64,000 bases of DNA from Litsea cubeba (lineage: Eukaryota; Streptophyta; Magnoliopsida; Laurales; Lauraceae), in contig CM022944.1 in assembly GCA_012931725.1 (NCBI GenBank), positions 37,856,094-37,920,093 on the forward strand. The letters are read 5' to 3'. The first letter of the stretch is position 1; every line of letters begins with the position of its first letter. Of this stretch, positions 46,538 through 56,138 are shown piece by piece. The notes beneath the pieces were generated by a model. It saw only the letters and a program-made list of their open reading frames with translations. It searched no databases and was not told the origin of the DNA. The position numbers and the translations under genes were made by a program.

Positions 46538-47225
46538 TCAATCAATAGCCCTTAATCCCCCACGACACAAAGACGCCAACAGAGTGTTATAAGCGACCAC
46601 ATCTACAGCCCAACCTCTCTCAAGCATTTTGTCGAACACCCTCAAGGCGTCCTCCCCATTTCCACGATCACCCCATCCCTTCATCAAAATGTTGTAACTC
46701 TTCGCCCCTGTCTCGAACTCCGACTTCACCTCCTCAAAGAACTCCTCCGCCTGCCCAAGAAGACCATTTCGACACAGAACCGAAAGCAAATGATCGAGAT
46801 CGTCGACGTGCGCTTGGAAACCAAATTCACCCATCTTGGAGGTTGCGAAAATCGCTCAGAACTCTGCATATTTCGTTCACGTCCTCAGCTATTGGATTGG
46901 GGGGTTCTGAGGCAATGGTTGAAGAGAGATTAAGTTGTGGAGAAAGCGTAATTCCAGGAAGAGAAGTAGATATGAGGTTTTGAGAGATTCGAGAGATGTG
47001 AGGGTTTAGGTGGTGAAGGAGATGATGGGTTAGTGTTCTGATTCGATGGCGGAAAAGGAGTAGTGCTCGAACGGCCATTGTAGGGGAGAAACCAGGACTT
47101 CCCATTTTTAAATCTTTCCTTCCTTCCTGAAATGGATCGAGAGACCCTTCCTTGAGCACAAGTTGCAGTCGATGAAAAATGTTTGTATGTATAAATGGTT
47201 TACGCATATTGGTCGATATCGACAA
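46538..47225 (-). pseudogene. PPR protein gene fragment inside MULE
   Basis: Two minus-strand frames overlap at 46827-46834. The upstream one (47225-46827) has an N-terminus rich in Arg, Ser and Leu with few acidic residues (MAVRALLLFRHRIRTLTHHL), like an organelle-targeting peptide, then EDVNEICRVLSDFRN, typical of the pre-repeat part of plant PPR proteins. The other (46834-46538) holds degenerate 35-residue PPR motifs: LDHLLSVLCRNGLLGQAEEF, SYNILMKGWGDRGNGEDALR, VVAYNTLLASLCRGG, then a stop. Full PPR proteins usually have ten or more repeats, so this is about 2.5 repeats joined to the N-terminus by a frameshift/deletion. PPR proteins bind organellar RNA; this copy is unlikely to work. Confidence 0.82.
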
Positions 47226-47347
47226 CTATATTGTCGATATCAACAACATCGCTAAACAACAAAAAAGGACCCCTGCCGTCTCTAAACTCCTACTGGGTCC
47301 TCTCCTTACTCATGGCTCACTATGGGGATTTTTCAGGTAGTTTTCTC

Positions 47348-47356
47348 TTCATTCAT
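47348..47356 (+). repeat. Right TSD of MULE-PPR (TTCATTCAT)
   Basis: Exact copy of 44461-44469. Confidence 0.9.
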
Positions 47357-47481
47357 CCTATGTTCATTTTTTGTTCCTTTTTTTTATTTCTTTTGTTTTG
47401 GAATTTTCTTTTCACTTTTAATCCCTTCTAATGATTTAGATCAGTTTTTTGTAAAGATTCTTATAAAAATTATACTAAATG

Positions 47482-47664
47482 TTAAAAAGTTCATGGTCTT
47501 TATTACCTTTTCTATCAGTTTTTTTTTTTTTTTAGAATTTGATGGCTTGTGCATTGCATTGGCTCTGCCATTAAAAAAGTTCATGGTCTTTATTACCTTT
47601 TCTGTCAGTTATTTTTATTTTTTATTTTTAGAATTTGATGCCTTGTGCATTGCATGGACTCTGT
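47482..47664 (+). repeat. Two-copy tandem duplication, ~90 bp
   Basis: TTAAAAAGTTCATGGTCTTT...TTGTGCATTGCAT...CTCTG occurs at 47482-47570 and 47571-47664, with a T-run of different length in each. Confidence 0.9.
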
Positions 47665-48790
47665 CATTACTTCATATCATTTAATGACCCTTGCTATTGA
47701 GGGTTGAATTATATGCCCTTCATCTACCACTTGTATATCGGCAATCAATAGTTCACTTAACCAATGGCCAAGATAAATCTTGATCTCTTGAACAAATCAA
47801 TGGAGTCATCCCCAATGGAACGAACATGGCAACATCAATAGGAGAAACAAAGTAGACAACACAAATTAAGAAAGAATCTCACTTGTGCGCAGCGCTCATT
47901 CTGACAATGCCAAGGCGAGACCCATTTCCCCAATTCTTGGGACCCCTATGACGACTAGCAATGAATGAAATGGACTGCATAGCGCAAGAGTACGTGAGAA
48001 GATTGTCCATAAATTGAATGTAAGGGGCCTTGGCCATCCCCTTCTCCTTGTGATTACAATGGGCTCGCCACTTTTCTCAAGGAAACGATTTTGAAATAAT
48101 ATTCTAATTTTTTTTCCACTTTCCAAAATAAATATTTCAATAAAGTTAATAAGGTTCTCAATTTTCTTTTAAACAAGTCCTCCCCAACGGTCAACCCCTA
48201 ATTGCCACCAAGATTTTCGTAACCCTTCTTTAAAATTATAAAGTATTTTTTTTTTAATTAAGGTGGTAACAAAGCATAGGTTGAAGTTCATGTCCATGAA
48301 GTGCACTTGCCTGCAAATTAAGGTGGTAGAAAAAAGATATTGAACAAATGACCTTGGACCCAGATCATTTACACAATTATAGTTAAGGGGTAATATTCAA
48401 GCACATCTAGTGTGCACAGTCTTACCATGGATGCCGACTGCTAGGGCTCACCTGGGGCTCCACAGATAATAAGAAAGGGGGATGGAAAGATCCACTCGTG
48501 ATGGACATAGATCTCAAAAAAGGGGTCAACCCCTTCATCCACGGCCCACAAGTTTAACATCTTTATGTTAAAGGAAAAGATTGACCCTCGGTACAATGAT
48601 CCAATCCATTTTGTAGGTGCATACCACATCTAGTGCCAGTCGAGGGGATATATTCTAGAGTGTGTGAATGGTTCATATGGATCAAAAGGTGGGTTTGCTA
48701 AAAGTTCTCACCATAAGGATGCACCATAAGGATGTAGATGAACATTATAACACTTAAAAACACATAATAATTTAAAGGGGTGTTTGGTCG
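47665..48790. other. Anonymous sequence, no gene recognised
   Basis: Short ORFs (longest minus 48126-47896, 76 codons) show no family I know. Nothing repetitive was recognised except T runs. Confidence 0.5.
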
Positions 48791-50220
48791 AAGGTCCCTC
48801 AATATTGGTTTTTATTACAAACGGTCGACGAATTAATTTCGTAGAGGCAAAGGTCCCTTCCACCGTTTCATATACTTGAAAGGACAATAATACCTCATAA
48901 TCTCTTATCTCTTTATTAAAAATGCTAAGCCTAAAATCGAGGTAACTTGCCAAAGAAGGAATGAAAGTGAGACATTAGGGATTTTGAACATCGAGCGCAA
49001 GGAGAATGAGGGAAAGTGAGTCAGGGAAGGAGACAGTTCATCGGGTGGATCCCAACCTGGATGGGCATCAATTAACCAGACCTTTGTGACTGTCGAATTG
49101 GTGGAAAACATCCCACCCAAAACTGACAATACCAAATATAAAGATCTACCGTCCATTTGTCAGTCATCGATCAGGTGGCTAACATTGTCTAATCAAAGTC
49201 AATGTCCCCCAAAATGCCATAATCATAATACTGGGGCACACCAGCTAAACGGCCTTGATTGGAAGCATCTGTGCCTCGTATCCAATTAGATTGTTACAGT
49301 ACTCAGATAAATTTATTTTAGAACTCAGATAAATTTGTCCAACAACTCAAATAAATTTGTGAAGAACTCAGATAAATTTGTTCCAAAACTTAAATAAATT
49401 GTCTGAGTTAGCGACATATGAATTTGTCTGAGTTTGTCACATAAACTCAGATAAATTTATAGCAAATGACATGACTGGATTGTACAGAGGTCCCTTAATA
49501 TTGTCATTTAAGATCTTTTGTAATATCAAACTCAGATAAACTCAAAAAATGATGGATCAAATCCACAGTCTCATAAAAAAATACACTCTCCAACTTTCCT
49601 TCAAATCCAGTCACAAAAAAAAAAAAAAATCAAGACCCCAACTAAAATTTCCCAAGAAAAAATAAGACCCAGATCTCAGAATACTACCAGAACGAAGTTA
49701 TTCTCACATTCGGGCAGGTTGGGATCATCCTCAACGTCATGAACGATGTCACCTCCTTCAACTAGACCAGCACTCAAGACCAAAAGAATAACAAGCAACC
49801 AAGAACACCACTTGCGGAAATCCATGAATTCCCAAAATCCAACACAAACAGGAACTAGAAGAAGAAAAGGAAATTGGAAATTTTCCGAACATCATCTAAA
49901 ACTAGGAATTTCATTCCCTCCCATTTGAATTTCGAAACTTGATCTATTTTCACTCATTTGAATTTCGAAACTTCATCTAAAACTAGGAAATAAAATCCAT
50001 TAAAGAGGCAAATCAGTCATGAAATATCATGTTAAGGAGCTTAAAACTAGTGATTAAATTCGTGACATAACTTAAGACGATAAGAAGGGCAAATCAGTCA
50101 TACTTAGGGACCTCCGCCTAAAATAAGTCTATGCACATAGACTAGATGCCTTAACCGAAAATCCTGTGGATTTGAGGCAATAAACGTCAATATCAAGGGA
50201 CCTCTCGCTAAATTTACTTT
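48791..50220. mobile_element. Candidate TIR element (~1.4 kb), TSD not found
   Basis: Inverted termini: plus GGTCCCTCAATATTGG(TT)TTTATTAC near 48793 and minus GGTCCCTTGATATTGACG(TTTATTGC) near 50213, about 20 of 26 matching. A third copy, GGTCCCTTAATATTGTC, lies inside at about 49485. The interior has an array of AACTCAGATAAATTTGT units (49312-49465). No transposase and no convincing TSD. Confidence 0.5.
49312..49465 (+). repeat. Short repeat array (ACTCAGATAAATTTGT)
   Basis: About six copies of (A)ACTCAGATAAATTT at 20-24 bp spacing in direct orientation, with reversed TGTCTGAGTT pieces near 49400-49430. Confidence 0.75.
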
Positions 50221-50279
50221 ATACACAAATTGGTAGCTTTAATCACCTGAGCACCACTCCTAAAATGAGCTCCTATGGA

Positions 50280-50820
50280 AGAGCACACTTCCATTCCTAA
50301 CCATTGGGTTTTACCCACCAACTTTTAAATCCATTCATTTGGGTTAGGGATGAAGGGTGGTGCATATAATCTCATTCATTTCAAGTCCTTTAGACCTGAA
50401 ATTCTGTCTGCCTCCTATCCAAGAACAGCATTTACACCCCTTTCCCTAGGAAGGCAACAAATGACAATCTCGCGAAGATGATAGGAGTGCATAAATTGGT
50501 GTACTATCATCATCATCATCATCATCATCATCATCGTCATCATTATCATTATAATAAATTACTATATAATCTTTTCATTTATTTATGGGAGATATTCAAG
50601 TAAGGGATTCCCTCACCAAAATGGTGAGGGATACTTCCATTTTTGGGAGTGTCCCCTACAAAAGTGACTTTTCAAGTACTTTTGGTGAGGGATACTTCCA
50701 TTGAAAAGTCACTTTTGTACTCTCTCTCCGAAGTATCCCTCACCATTTTGGTGAGGGAATCCCTCACTTGAATATCCCCTTTTATTTATATATCACATTT
50801 GGATAAATGGGTATTCAAGC
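50280..50820 (+). repeat. Local duplication, copy 1 (carries MITE-1)
   Basis: Shares GAAGATGATAGGAGTGCA and CACATTT(G)GATAAATGGG with 50870-51200, in the same order. The divergence is substantial, so the duplication is old. It includes an ATC microsatellite at about 50505-50535. Confidence 0.7.
50587..50780. mobile_element. MITE-1: 194-bp foldback, MULE type
   Basis: Exact 9-bp TSD TTTATTTAT (50578-50586, 50781-50789). Inverted arms GGGAGATATTCAAGTAAGGG and (minus) AGGGGATATTCAAGTGAGGG continue through CCCTCACCAAAATGGTGAGG into the centre. No coding capacity. Confidence 0.9.
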
Positions 50821-50869
50821 ATGGCCATAATGGACCAAGTGGGATGTAACATAGAGGATAATATATGTA

Positions 50870-51200
50870 ACGGGAGGATGAAGGGAGGCACAAATCTCGA
50901 TCATTTTAGATCCTTTGAATCTGAAACTTGGTGTGCCTTGTATCCAAGAATAGCCCTTAATTTTCACCTCCTTCCATAGGTAGGCAAGAAATGGAAATCT
51001 AATGAAGATGATAGGAGTGCAAAAATCAGTTTACTATTATCATTATCATCATCGTTATCATTATAATGAAAAATATTCAAGTGCATCCATCCCTCACCAT
51101 TTTTGGTGAGGGATGGATGCACTTGAATACTTCCCCATTATAATTATTATTAGATAGTTTTACATCTGTTTAAATGTCACATTTGAATAAATGGGTCCCC
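50870..51200 (+). repeat. Local duplication, copy 2 (carries MITE-2)
   Basis: Counterpart of 50280-50820. The MITE here lies at a slightly different point, so it is an independent insertion. Confidence 0.7.
51068..51135. mobile_element. MITE-2: 68-bp foldback with 9-bp TSD
   Basis: Exact TSD CATTATAAT (51059-51067, 51136-51144). Arms ATTCAAGTGCATCCATCCCT pair with their inverse around a short centre (CATTTTTGG), leaving almost no loop. The end resembles MITE-1 (ATATTCAAGT, CCCTCACCA), so this is the same superfamily and probably a deletion derivative. Confidence 0.88.
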
Positions 51201-51259
51201 AGGGGGGACCGTGACCGTGCCACAACCCGGGCACAATTCCCGGGCTGTGGAGACTTTTT
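51193..51259. repeat. GC-rich hairpin, possible relative of MITE-3
   Basis: CCGTGCCACAACCCGGGCAC... and CCCGGGCTGTGGAGACTTTTT resemble the interior and right end of the 53271-53400 MITE (GGTAGACTTTTTG). No TSD seen, so the boundaries are tentative. Confidence 0.45.
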
Positions 51260-52220
51260 CATGATATATTGCAGCATCTTATCGTTTTCAAATTGAGTTA
51301 TTCAAAAGAGGGTTATAAATGTGACAGGTTGGATTTAACAAAGATGGACCAGGTGGGACGCACAAATCAAGTATTGACAACTCTGAAGACTTATTTTGGG
51401 ATAATGCCATATCAACAGAGGGGCTCGTTTAGATAATGCAGTAGTAACGAGGTCAGTTTCAAGTTTGGATTCTGTCCATAGGGTACCAAGGTCCAATTTT
51501 TTTGTGAACACATATTATGGCTTGGACATGATGAGCACATATTATGGCTTCCCCTAAATATATCTAGATCTCTTGGGTAGATACGGTGAATTGCTTTCTA
51601 GTGGGCCATGTTTTACATCTATGATTCAAGTGGTTCATATAATGGGCTATAATCCTATCCTATGTTGTGGTGGATATTAGATCCTACAATTTTGATCATA
51701 ATGGAAAGTGGTTCAGCCATCATGGTAACCATATGTCCACAAATTAAAATGAATGAATAATTGCGGACATCTGTTATCTAGGTTGGGGTTCATCTGTTGA
51801 TCGAATAGCATTGATCATCTAACCTAGCTTTAAGATAATACTACTTCATCCGATATAAAAGATCAACGGCCCACGTCCAAAAGGAGAACTCATTCTAAAT
51901 GAACAGCTAGGATGTTGACTGTTACAGAATCAACAGTGCCTATCCCTCTGCCTCTCTCCAAGATCTACAAAATCTTTTGCAATAAATTTGTGTGCAAAAA
52001 TATATGGCATCTCGTAGATAAGTATCCTTCTCACCCAATACTAAACCTAGCAAAGTATCCCAATAAAAATAATGACACTCAGCAGCTATACACCCATACT
52101 AGCCATTATCACTTGCAAAAGCTGTCACAGTTAGGGCAATCTCACCATCCATTTTATGGGCCCTGTTGTGATAGGAAACAAGTAGGGCATATAGTCTTGT
52201 AGAGTTTGGAGTATTGCTTG
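51260..52220. other. Anonymous sequence upstream of block B ORF
   Basis: No recognised gene or element. The 96-codon ORF at 51912-52202 has no known family. AT content is typical of the window. Confidence 0.5.
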
Positions 52221-52224
52221 TCAC

Positions 52225-52234
52225 CTATTTAAAA
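52225..52234 (+). promoter_or_regulatory. TATA-like box upstream of the 52347 ORF
   Basis: CTATTTAAAA, about 115 bp before the ATG, with a CT-rich stretch between. A plausible plant core promoter, but inferred from position only. Confidence 0.4.
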
Positions 52235-52346
52235 CATTTCCTTCGTGTGTCTTTAATTTCTACATGCAACCAATCTCTTCACTCTCAAAAGCCCCCCGAG
52301 TCTAAAACAACTCTCGTGTCTTTCTTCCATTCCATAACACCAGAAA

Positions 52347-52844
52347 ATGTCGTTCAAGTCACTCGAAAGTCTCACTTCTTTTCTTTTCGATGACACAGAG
52401 CCAATAATCACCACGCCAGAGGAAATGAAAATATATAACGAGATCTACCTTGACTTCCAAAAGTGCTTGGATCCAGAACCAATCACCGCCTTTGGAGAAG
52501 CAAATACAACTATTCTCTCTGGAGCAATGGCCGAAGAAGTAGTACCAGTGGCCACCTTAGGAGAAATGAATACAAGTACCGACATCAAAGCTCCGGCTGG
52601 CGAAGCTGTAGAGCATCCCCAGGAAGAACACCAACTCGGCATTACTTCATCCCCATCTAAAGTGATCACTGCTCCGCCACCAGTGACAGAACTATCAATG
52701 AACAGCCGTGAGAAGAACACAGAGGAGTTACAGAGGCCGGATTTGCTAACAGAAGGATGGACGACTGACATCAAGGTCCAGGAGAACAGCTCATCTGCTG
52801 GTGACAAGAATCAGGTAATTCAGACAATTCACCCATCTAAATAA
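52347..52844 (+). CDS. Unrecognised 165-residue acidic protein
   Basis: Opens with ATG in a reasonable context (GAAAATGTCG) and ends TAA at 52842-52844. I do not recognise the family. The N-terminal 45 residues (MSFKSLESLTSFLFDDTEP; MKIYNEIYLDFQKCLDPEP) look structured. The rest is rich in Glu, Thr, Ser and Pro and probably disordered. No signal peptide, membrane segment or zinc motif is visible. The 3' half is conserved in the broken copy at 2505-2573 plus 7600-7772, with the same stop position, which is the main support for a once-coding sequence. GTAATTCAG after codon ~155 could also be a splice donor, so this may be only a first exon. It could equally be an ORF of an unrecognised element. 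Confidence 0.45.
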   Translation: MSFKSLESLTSFLFDDTEPIITTPEEMKIYNEIYLDFQKCLDPEPITAFGEANTTILSGAMAEEVVPVATLGEMNTSTDIKAPAGEAVEHPQEEHQLGITSSPSKVITAPPPVTELSMNSREKNTEELQRPDLLTEGWTTDIKVQENSSSAGDKNQVIQTIHPSK

Positions 52845-53270
52845 GCAATTTAATCCTTCTTGCTTCAAGAAATGTTCTTATTATGACATATTTTTCCATC
52901 TTGATTATTAGATTCTTATCACAGATTTGTTGTTAGGCTTTGCCGTTAATCATTGTTTGATATGTTCTCTTTTTTAATACCGACAGCTTGATACTATTAC
53001 CATATGTTTTACGACCATGCAGACTGTTATAGTTTGGTTGGATTCAACAGATTTATTATCCGTAGAACTGTATTACATACTAAGACCTCGAAAGGTTTTA
53101 CTATTTGATTTTCATCCTTCTTCCTTCCATCTTCCTCTTTCGGATTTTACAAAGAGGAGAAGAGTTTTATGGATAGTTAAGCTGAAAGCAAGAAATGTTT
53201 CAGTTAGTATTTGAAGGTTGGCTGGATTTAATGAAAACCTTTGACGGTTTTCCTATGATATGAAGATAAA

Positions 53271-53400
53271 GAGCCCTGCTACAGGGCCCGAAATTCGGGC
53301 ACGGCTCCCGTGGGATCCCAGTTGCATGCTGGGATCCCACAGCTCCCGCGGGAGCCGTGCCCCCTATCGGGCCCGATTTTCGGGCCCGGTAGACTTTTTG
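53271..53400. mobile_element. MITE-3: 130-bp GC-rich foldback
   Basis: Exact 9-bp TSD GAAGATAAA (53262-53270, 53401-53409), absent from block A (about 23490). The arms contain GGGCCCGAAATTCGGGC / GGGCCCGAAAATCGGGC, CACGGCTCCCG and a central TGGGATCCCAG...GCTGGGATCCCA. GC-rich in an AT-rich neighbourhood. The TSD length suggests a Mutator-type mobiliser. Confidence 0.85.
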
Positions 53401-53409
53401 GAAGATAAA

Positions 53410-54137
53410 AGATACTTCAAAATTCCATGTGTTGAGTTTGCTGCTAATGAAGCCGGCAAACGGATGGGGCTCAAAATAGGTTAGGATGATCACGGCTGTG
53501 TATAAGTTAAAGCCCAATTTTATTCGACCGGTTTTCAAATGGGTCAAATAATCCAAACCCACAACGTAAGTGAGTCAACCGGACCGGACCCACAAAACCT
53601 ACATCCAATGTAGGATACCAACTTAACTCGACCTAACCCAACTCAACCTTATAGAAGTTTGGCCCAAACACAATCTGTTTTAAGTATTAGATTATTTGAG
53701 TTTGGACGTTGTAGGCAAAAAAATACCAAAGTACATAAATACTACAAAACGAAAAGCGTTTTGATCGATTTAATATGAATGTAGATCCTAATCTTACCCA
53801 TTTAAATGGATTGTCCGCTTCAACCCTAACCTGCTCCATTTTTTCACGGGTCCGATTTATCCGACTCATGACCGAGTCATATAGGATTTAGATCAGGTTA
53901 GCAAGTAGAACCCTTTCATATGACATATATGTTGTACGAGCATTGGCTTAATATTCACTCCAAGCGGAGTGATTTACAAAATCACATTGTTGGCTATAAC
54001 AAATGTGAAAATAAAGTTATATTTTCACAACATGATAAACCCAACCGTGTAAATCCATCTAGTCTAAGTGACATATAGGCCAATACCTATATGGAGTGGA
54101 ACAAATTTTATGTGAACAGGTTGAATCAACAAAAGGG
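53410..54137 (+). other. Block B unique non-coding sequence
   Basis: Aligns with 23500-24213. Low-complexity stretches made of CCAACCC/AACCCAA variants (53540-53660). No gene. Confidence 0.7.
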
Positions 54138-54550
54138 GCGAATTTGCGTACTCTTCTTCTTAATCCTGCTCAATCAGAATGGGCTTTGCGTTTTCAGGCA
54201 AGACGCCTCCATACTGTGGTTAATAGTTTTGGGCCTGTTCAATTTGTGCATCTTCATCCTCAGACTGTACGCTTCAGTAAAATCATTAGCAGATTCCTGG
54301 TCCTCCATTACTAAATGTTGATAATTTTGATAATTTGTATCATGCTGTTAGTGCGCAGCTGTAATTATTTAGTTGGTTTTCTATTTTTTTCTTTTACATA
54401 GTTCTGTTATGTAAATAAAGGGGTATGCCCTTTGGGAAGTTTCTATAATCTCATTGATAATAGACTTCCATTTTGTATTTTATTTCTGAGAAATTGAAGA
54501 ACTAACTTACTCTTAAAAAAAAAAGGGGGGGGGGGGGCGGGGGGGGGGCA
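54138..54550 (+). mobile_element. Probable LINE 3' end with A10 and G-run tail
   Basis: The sequence diverges completely from block A after CAACAAAAGGGG and rejoins at GGTCCATTCCT. It reads FGPVQFVHLHPQTVRFSKII in one frame, loosely like a LINE RNase H end, followed by a long 3' UTR-like part and A10 at 54515-54524, then G13-C-G10. Family uncertain. Confidence 0.5.
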
Positions 54551-56060
54551 TTTAGGTCCATTCCTATAATTCATAAGTGTTCCACTTTTGTGAATAACAT
54601 GGACGAAAAATTCAACACCATTCAGGTGCTGAAGTCAAGTATTAGTTATGAGTCCATTCTTTTGAGGATTAATTTTGAATAGTAAATTGTTAACAAATAT
54701 AGTAACTTAAAAACTCATAAGTGGAAGGACGTATGGTTGTTTATTGAGTTGCCATTTCATGTTGTCCAGTCCATAACATTGGATTTTGGTGTTTTGTGAT
54801 GATACCTGCAGTAATAGTACCATCATGTTTAGCCATTTCCTTGTGCTACATTAACCATGAAGTTTTGGGTCATACCCAATGCTTAATTGGCCCTTCTACT
54901 TAGACCACTTATGAATTGCATTGTCTCTGTGAGTAATTCCAAGAAAAAAATTATTCATAATTTGACTAATTAAGGATATGTATTTTAATATTATAAAAAC
55001 AAAATAATGCTTTGATCCATTGAATATTGGCCTTGGGTTAAGGTCCACGTCTAGGTCCGGGTCAGAGTTCGGGTCCAAGCGGTCCATTCTTATTGATGAT
55101 GGATTTTGTCTATATGCCGCAAAAGCTATCCATCTATGGCGTGACCGGGTGATAATATTTGCAATACCTATGATATTGGTGACAATATTACTTTTTCCCT
55201 AAAGTCATGAGACGACAATTTTTTAATACAACCTCTCTCCGCTTCTCTCTGTCTTCCTTTTTTTTTTTCCTCTTTCCTTTTGTCAGTCTTCTCTTCTTCT
55301 AACGTTATAGCTTTCTTTTCTTCTCTTTCCATCCTCCATCAAGATGCAGCTTTGAATGATGAAACAATACAAAAAGATCGAGCAACGTCCATCCATCTCC
55401 TAATTGTTAATCTTGATCTTCTCCTTGCTGCAAATTTTTATTTAAAATTGTCATTTGGTGGAGGAGGTATTATATAGTACAACAAGAACATGATCTGGAT
55501 TCGAGAGGAAAGTTGAGATGCAGACGCGAAAATATACGGTCAAACCCATAATTGGCTCGATCTTAATATTGATAACAACTGTGCGTATGATACCAAGGGA
55601 ATGTTTAAGGACTATATAATTTTCCAAACGATTTACAGTAAATTAAGATTAATAGGCAATGGCTATTTTTAAGAATTTCATATCTGATGTTGTTTACAAT
55701 ATTCTCTCTTACCCATATCCAACCCAACAAGTAATGTGTTTATGATTAATTATGATACAAAACTAGCCTGTGATGGGTTTGAATCAGGTTGGGTTTAATA
55801 TTGGTTGATTTTCTCTCTGTTTTTTTTTTAATTCAAAGTTCATAAATGTTCCTAGTAAAGGTGAGAAGTCAAACTTGTGACCTTATCCCTTTTGGGTTTT
55901 TAACACTACCCCTTGCGCTATCAAACCTTTGTATAAGCAAACCTACTATATAACAATAAATAAGTCAAAAACAAGGCATGGTGGATCAAGAGCAACCAAT
56001 ACCCTAACGAACCAACTTGGGGGAAAAAGAAAAATCTAGAGTCTCATTCCCCCTTCAAAT
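54551..56060 (+). other. Block B unique non-coding sequence, right part
   Basis: Collinear with the pieces of block A from 24830 to 35548. No gene. Contains the empty sites of the solo LTR (about 55467), copia-3 (about 55650) and the LTR+PBS remnant (about 55940). Confidence 0.75.
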
Positions 56061-56129
56061 CTAATAAACCTACTATCAAACCCCACGCTAGTAGGAGCGG
56101 TTTCGGGTAGTTCACCCCTAATAAGTCAT

Positions 56130-56138
56130 TATATTATT
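56130..56138 (+). repeat. Left TSD of palindromic MULE-1 (TATATTATT)
   Basis: Repeated exactly at 58583-58591. Confidence 0.92.

Larger units (their letters stand above)
44470..47347. mobile_element. MULE carrying host gene fragments (Pack-MULE-like), 2878 bp
   Basis: Flanked by an exact 9-bp TSD. Termini are imperfect inverted repeats: AGGAAAACTACCGGAAAAG on the left, GAGAAAACTACCTGAAAAA from the right on minus. The similarity extends inwards over about 130 bp (GAAGTTTAGAGATGGGAGGG against GGAGTTTAGAGACGGCAGGG; then GTCG(G/A)TATCGACC near both inner ends). It has no transposase. Inside are a GC-rich purine-skewed segment (44680-44980), a 98-bp tandem array (45016-45435), anonymous sequence, and a PPR gene fragment (minus, 46538-47225). 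TSD length and long TIRs identify the Mutator superfamily. Confidence 0.85.
52617..56060 (+). repeat. Block B: paralogue of block A, mostly uninserted
   Basis: Collinear with 2505-2573, 7595-8042, 23282-26132, 28851-29032, 34661-34943 and 35397-35548. It contains the uninterrupted target sites for copia-1, copia-2, the solo LTR, copia-3 and the 34944 remnant. Divergence is roughly 10-15% by eye. Orientation is direct. Confidence 0.88.

Noticed and set aside
47195..47684. Phe/Leu-rich ORFs as a small membrane protein
   Set aside because: Produced by T runs and a tandem duplication straddling the MULE end; no start context or conserved motif.
50505..50545. ATC microsatellite as a functional element
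   Set aside because: Simple sequence repeat without other features.
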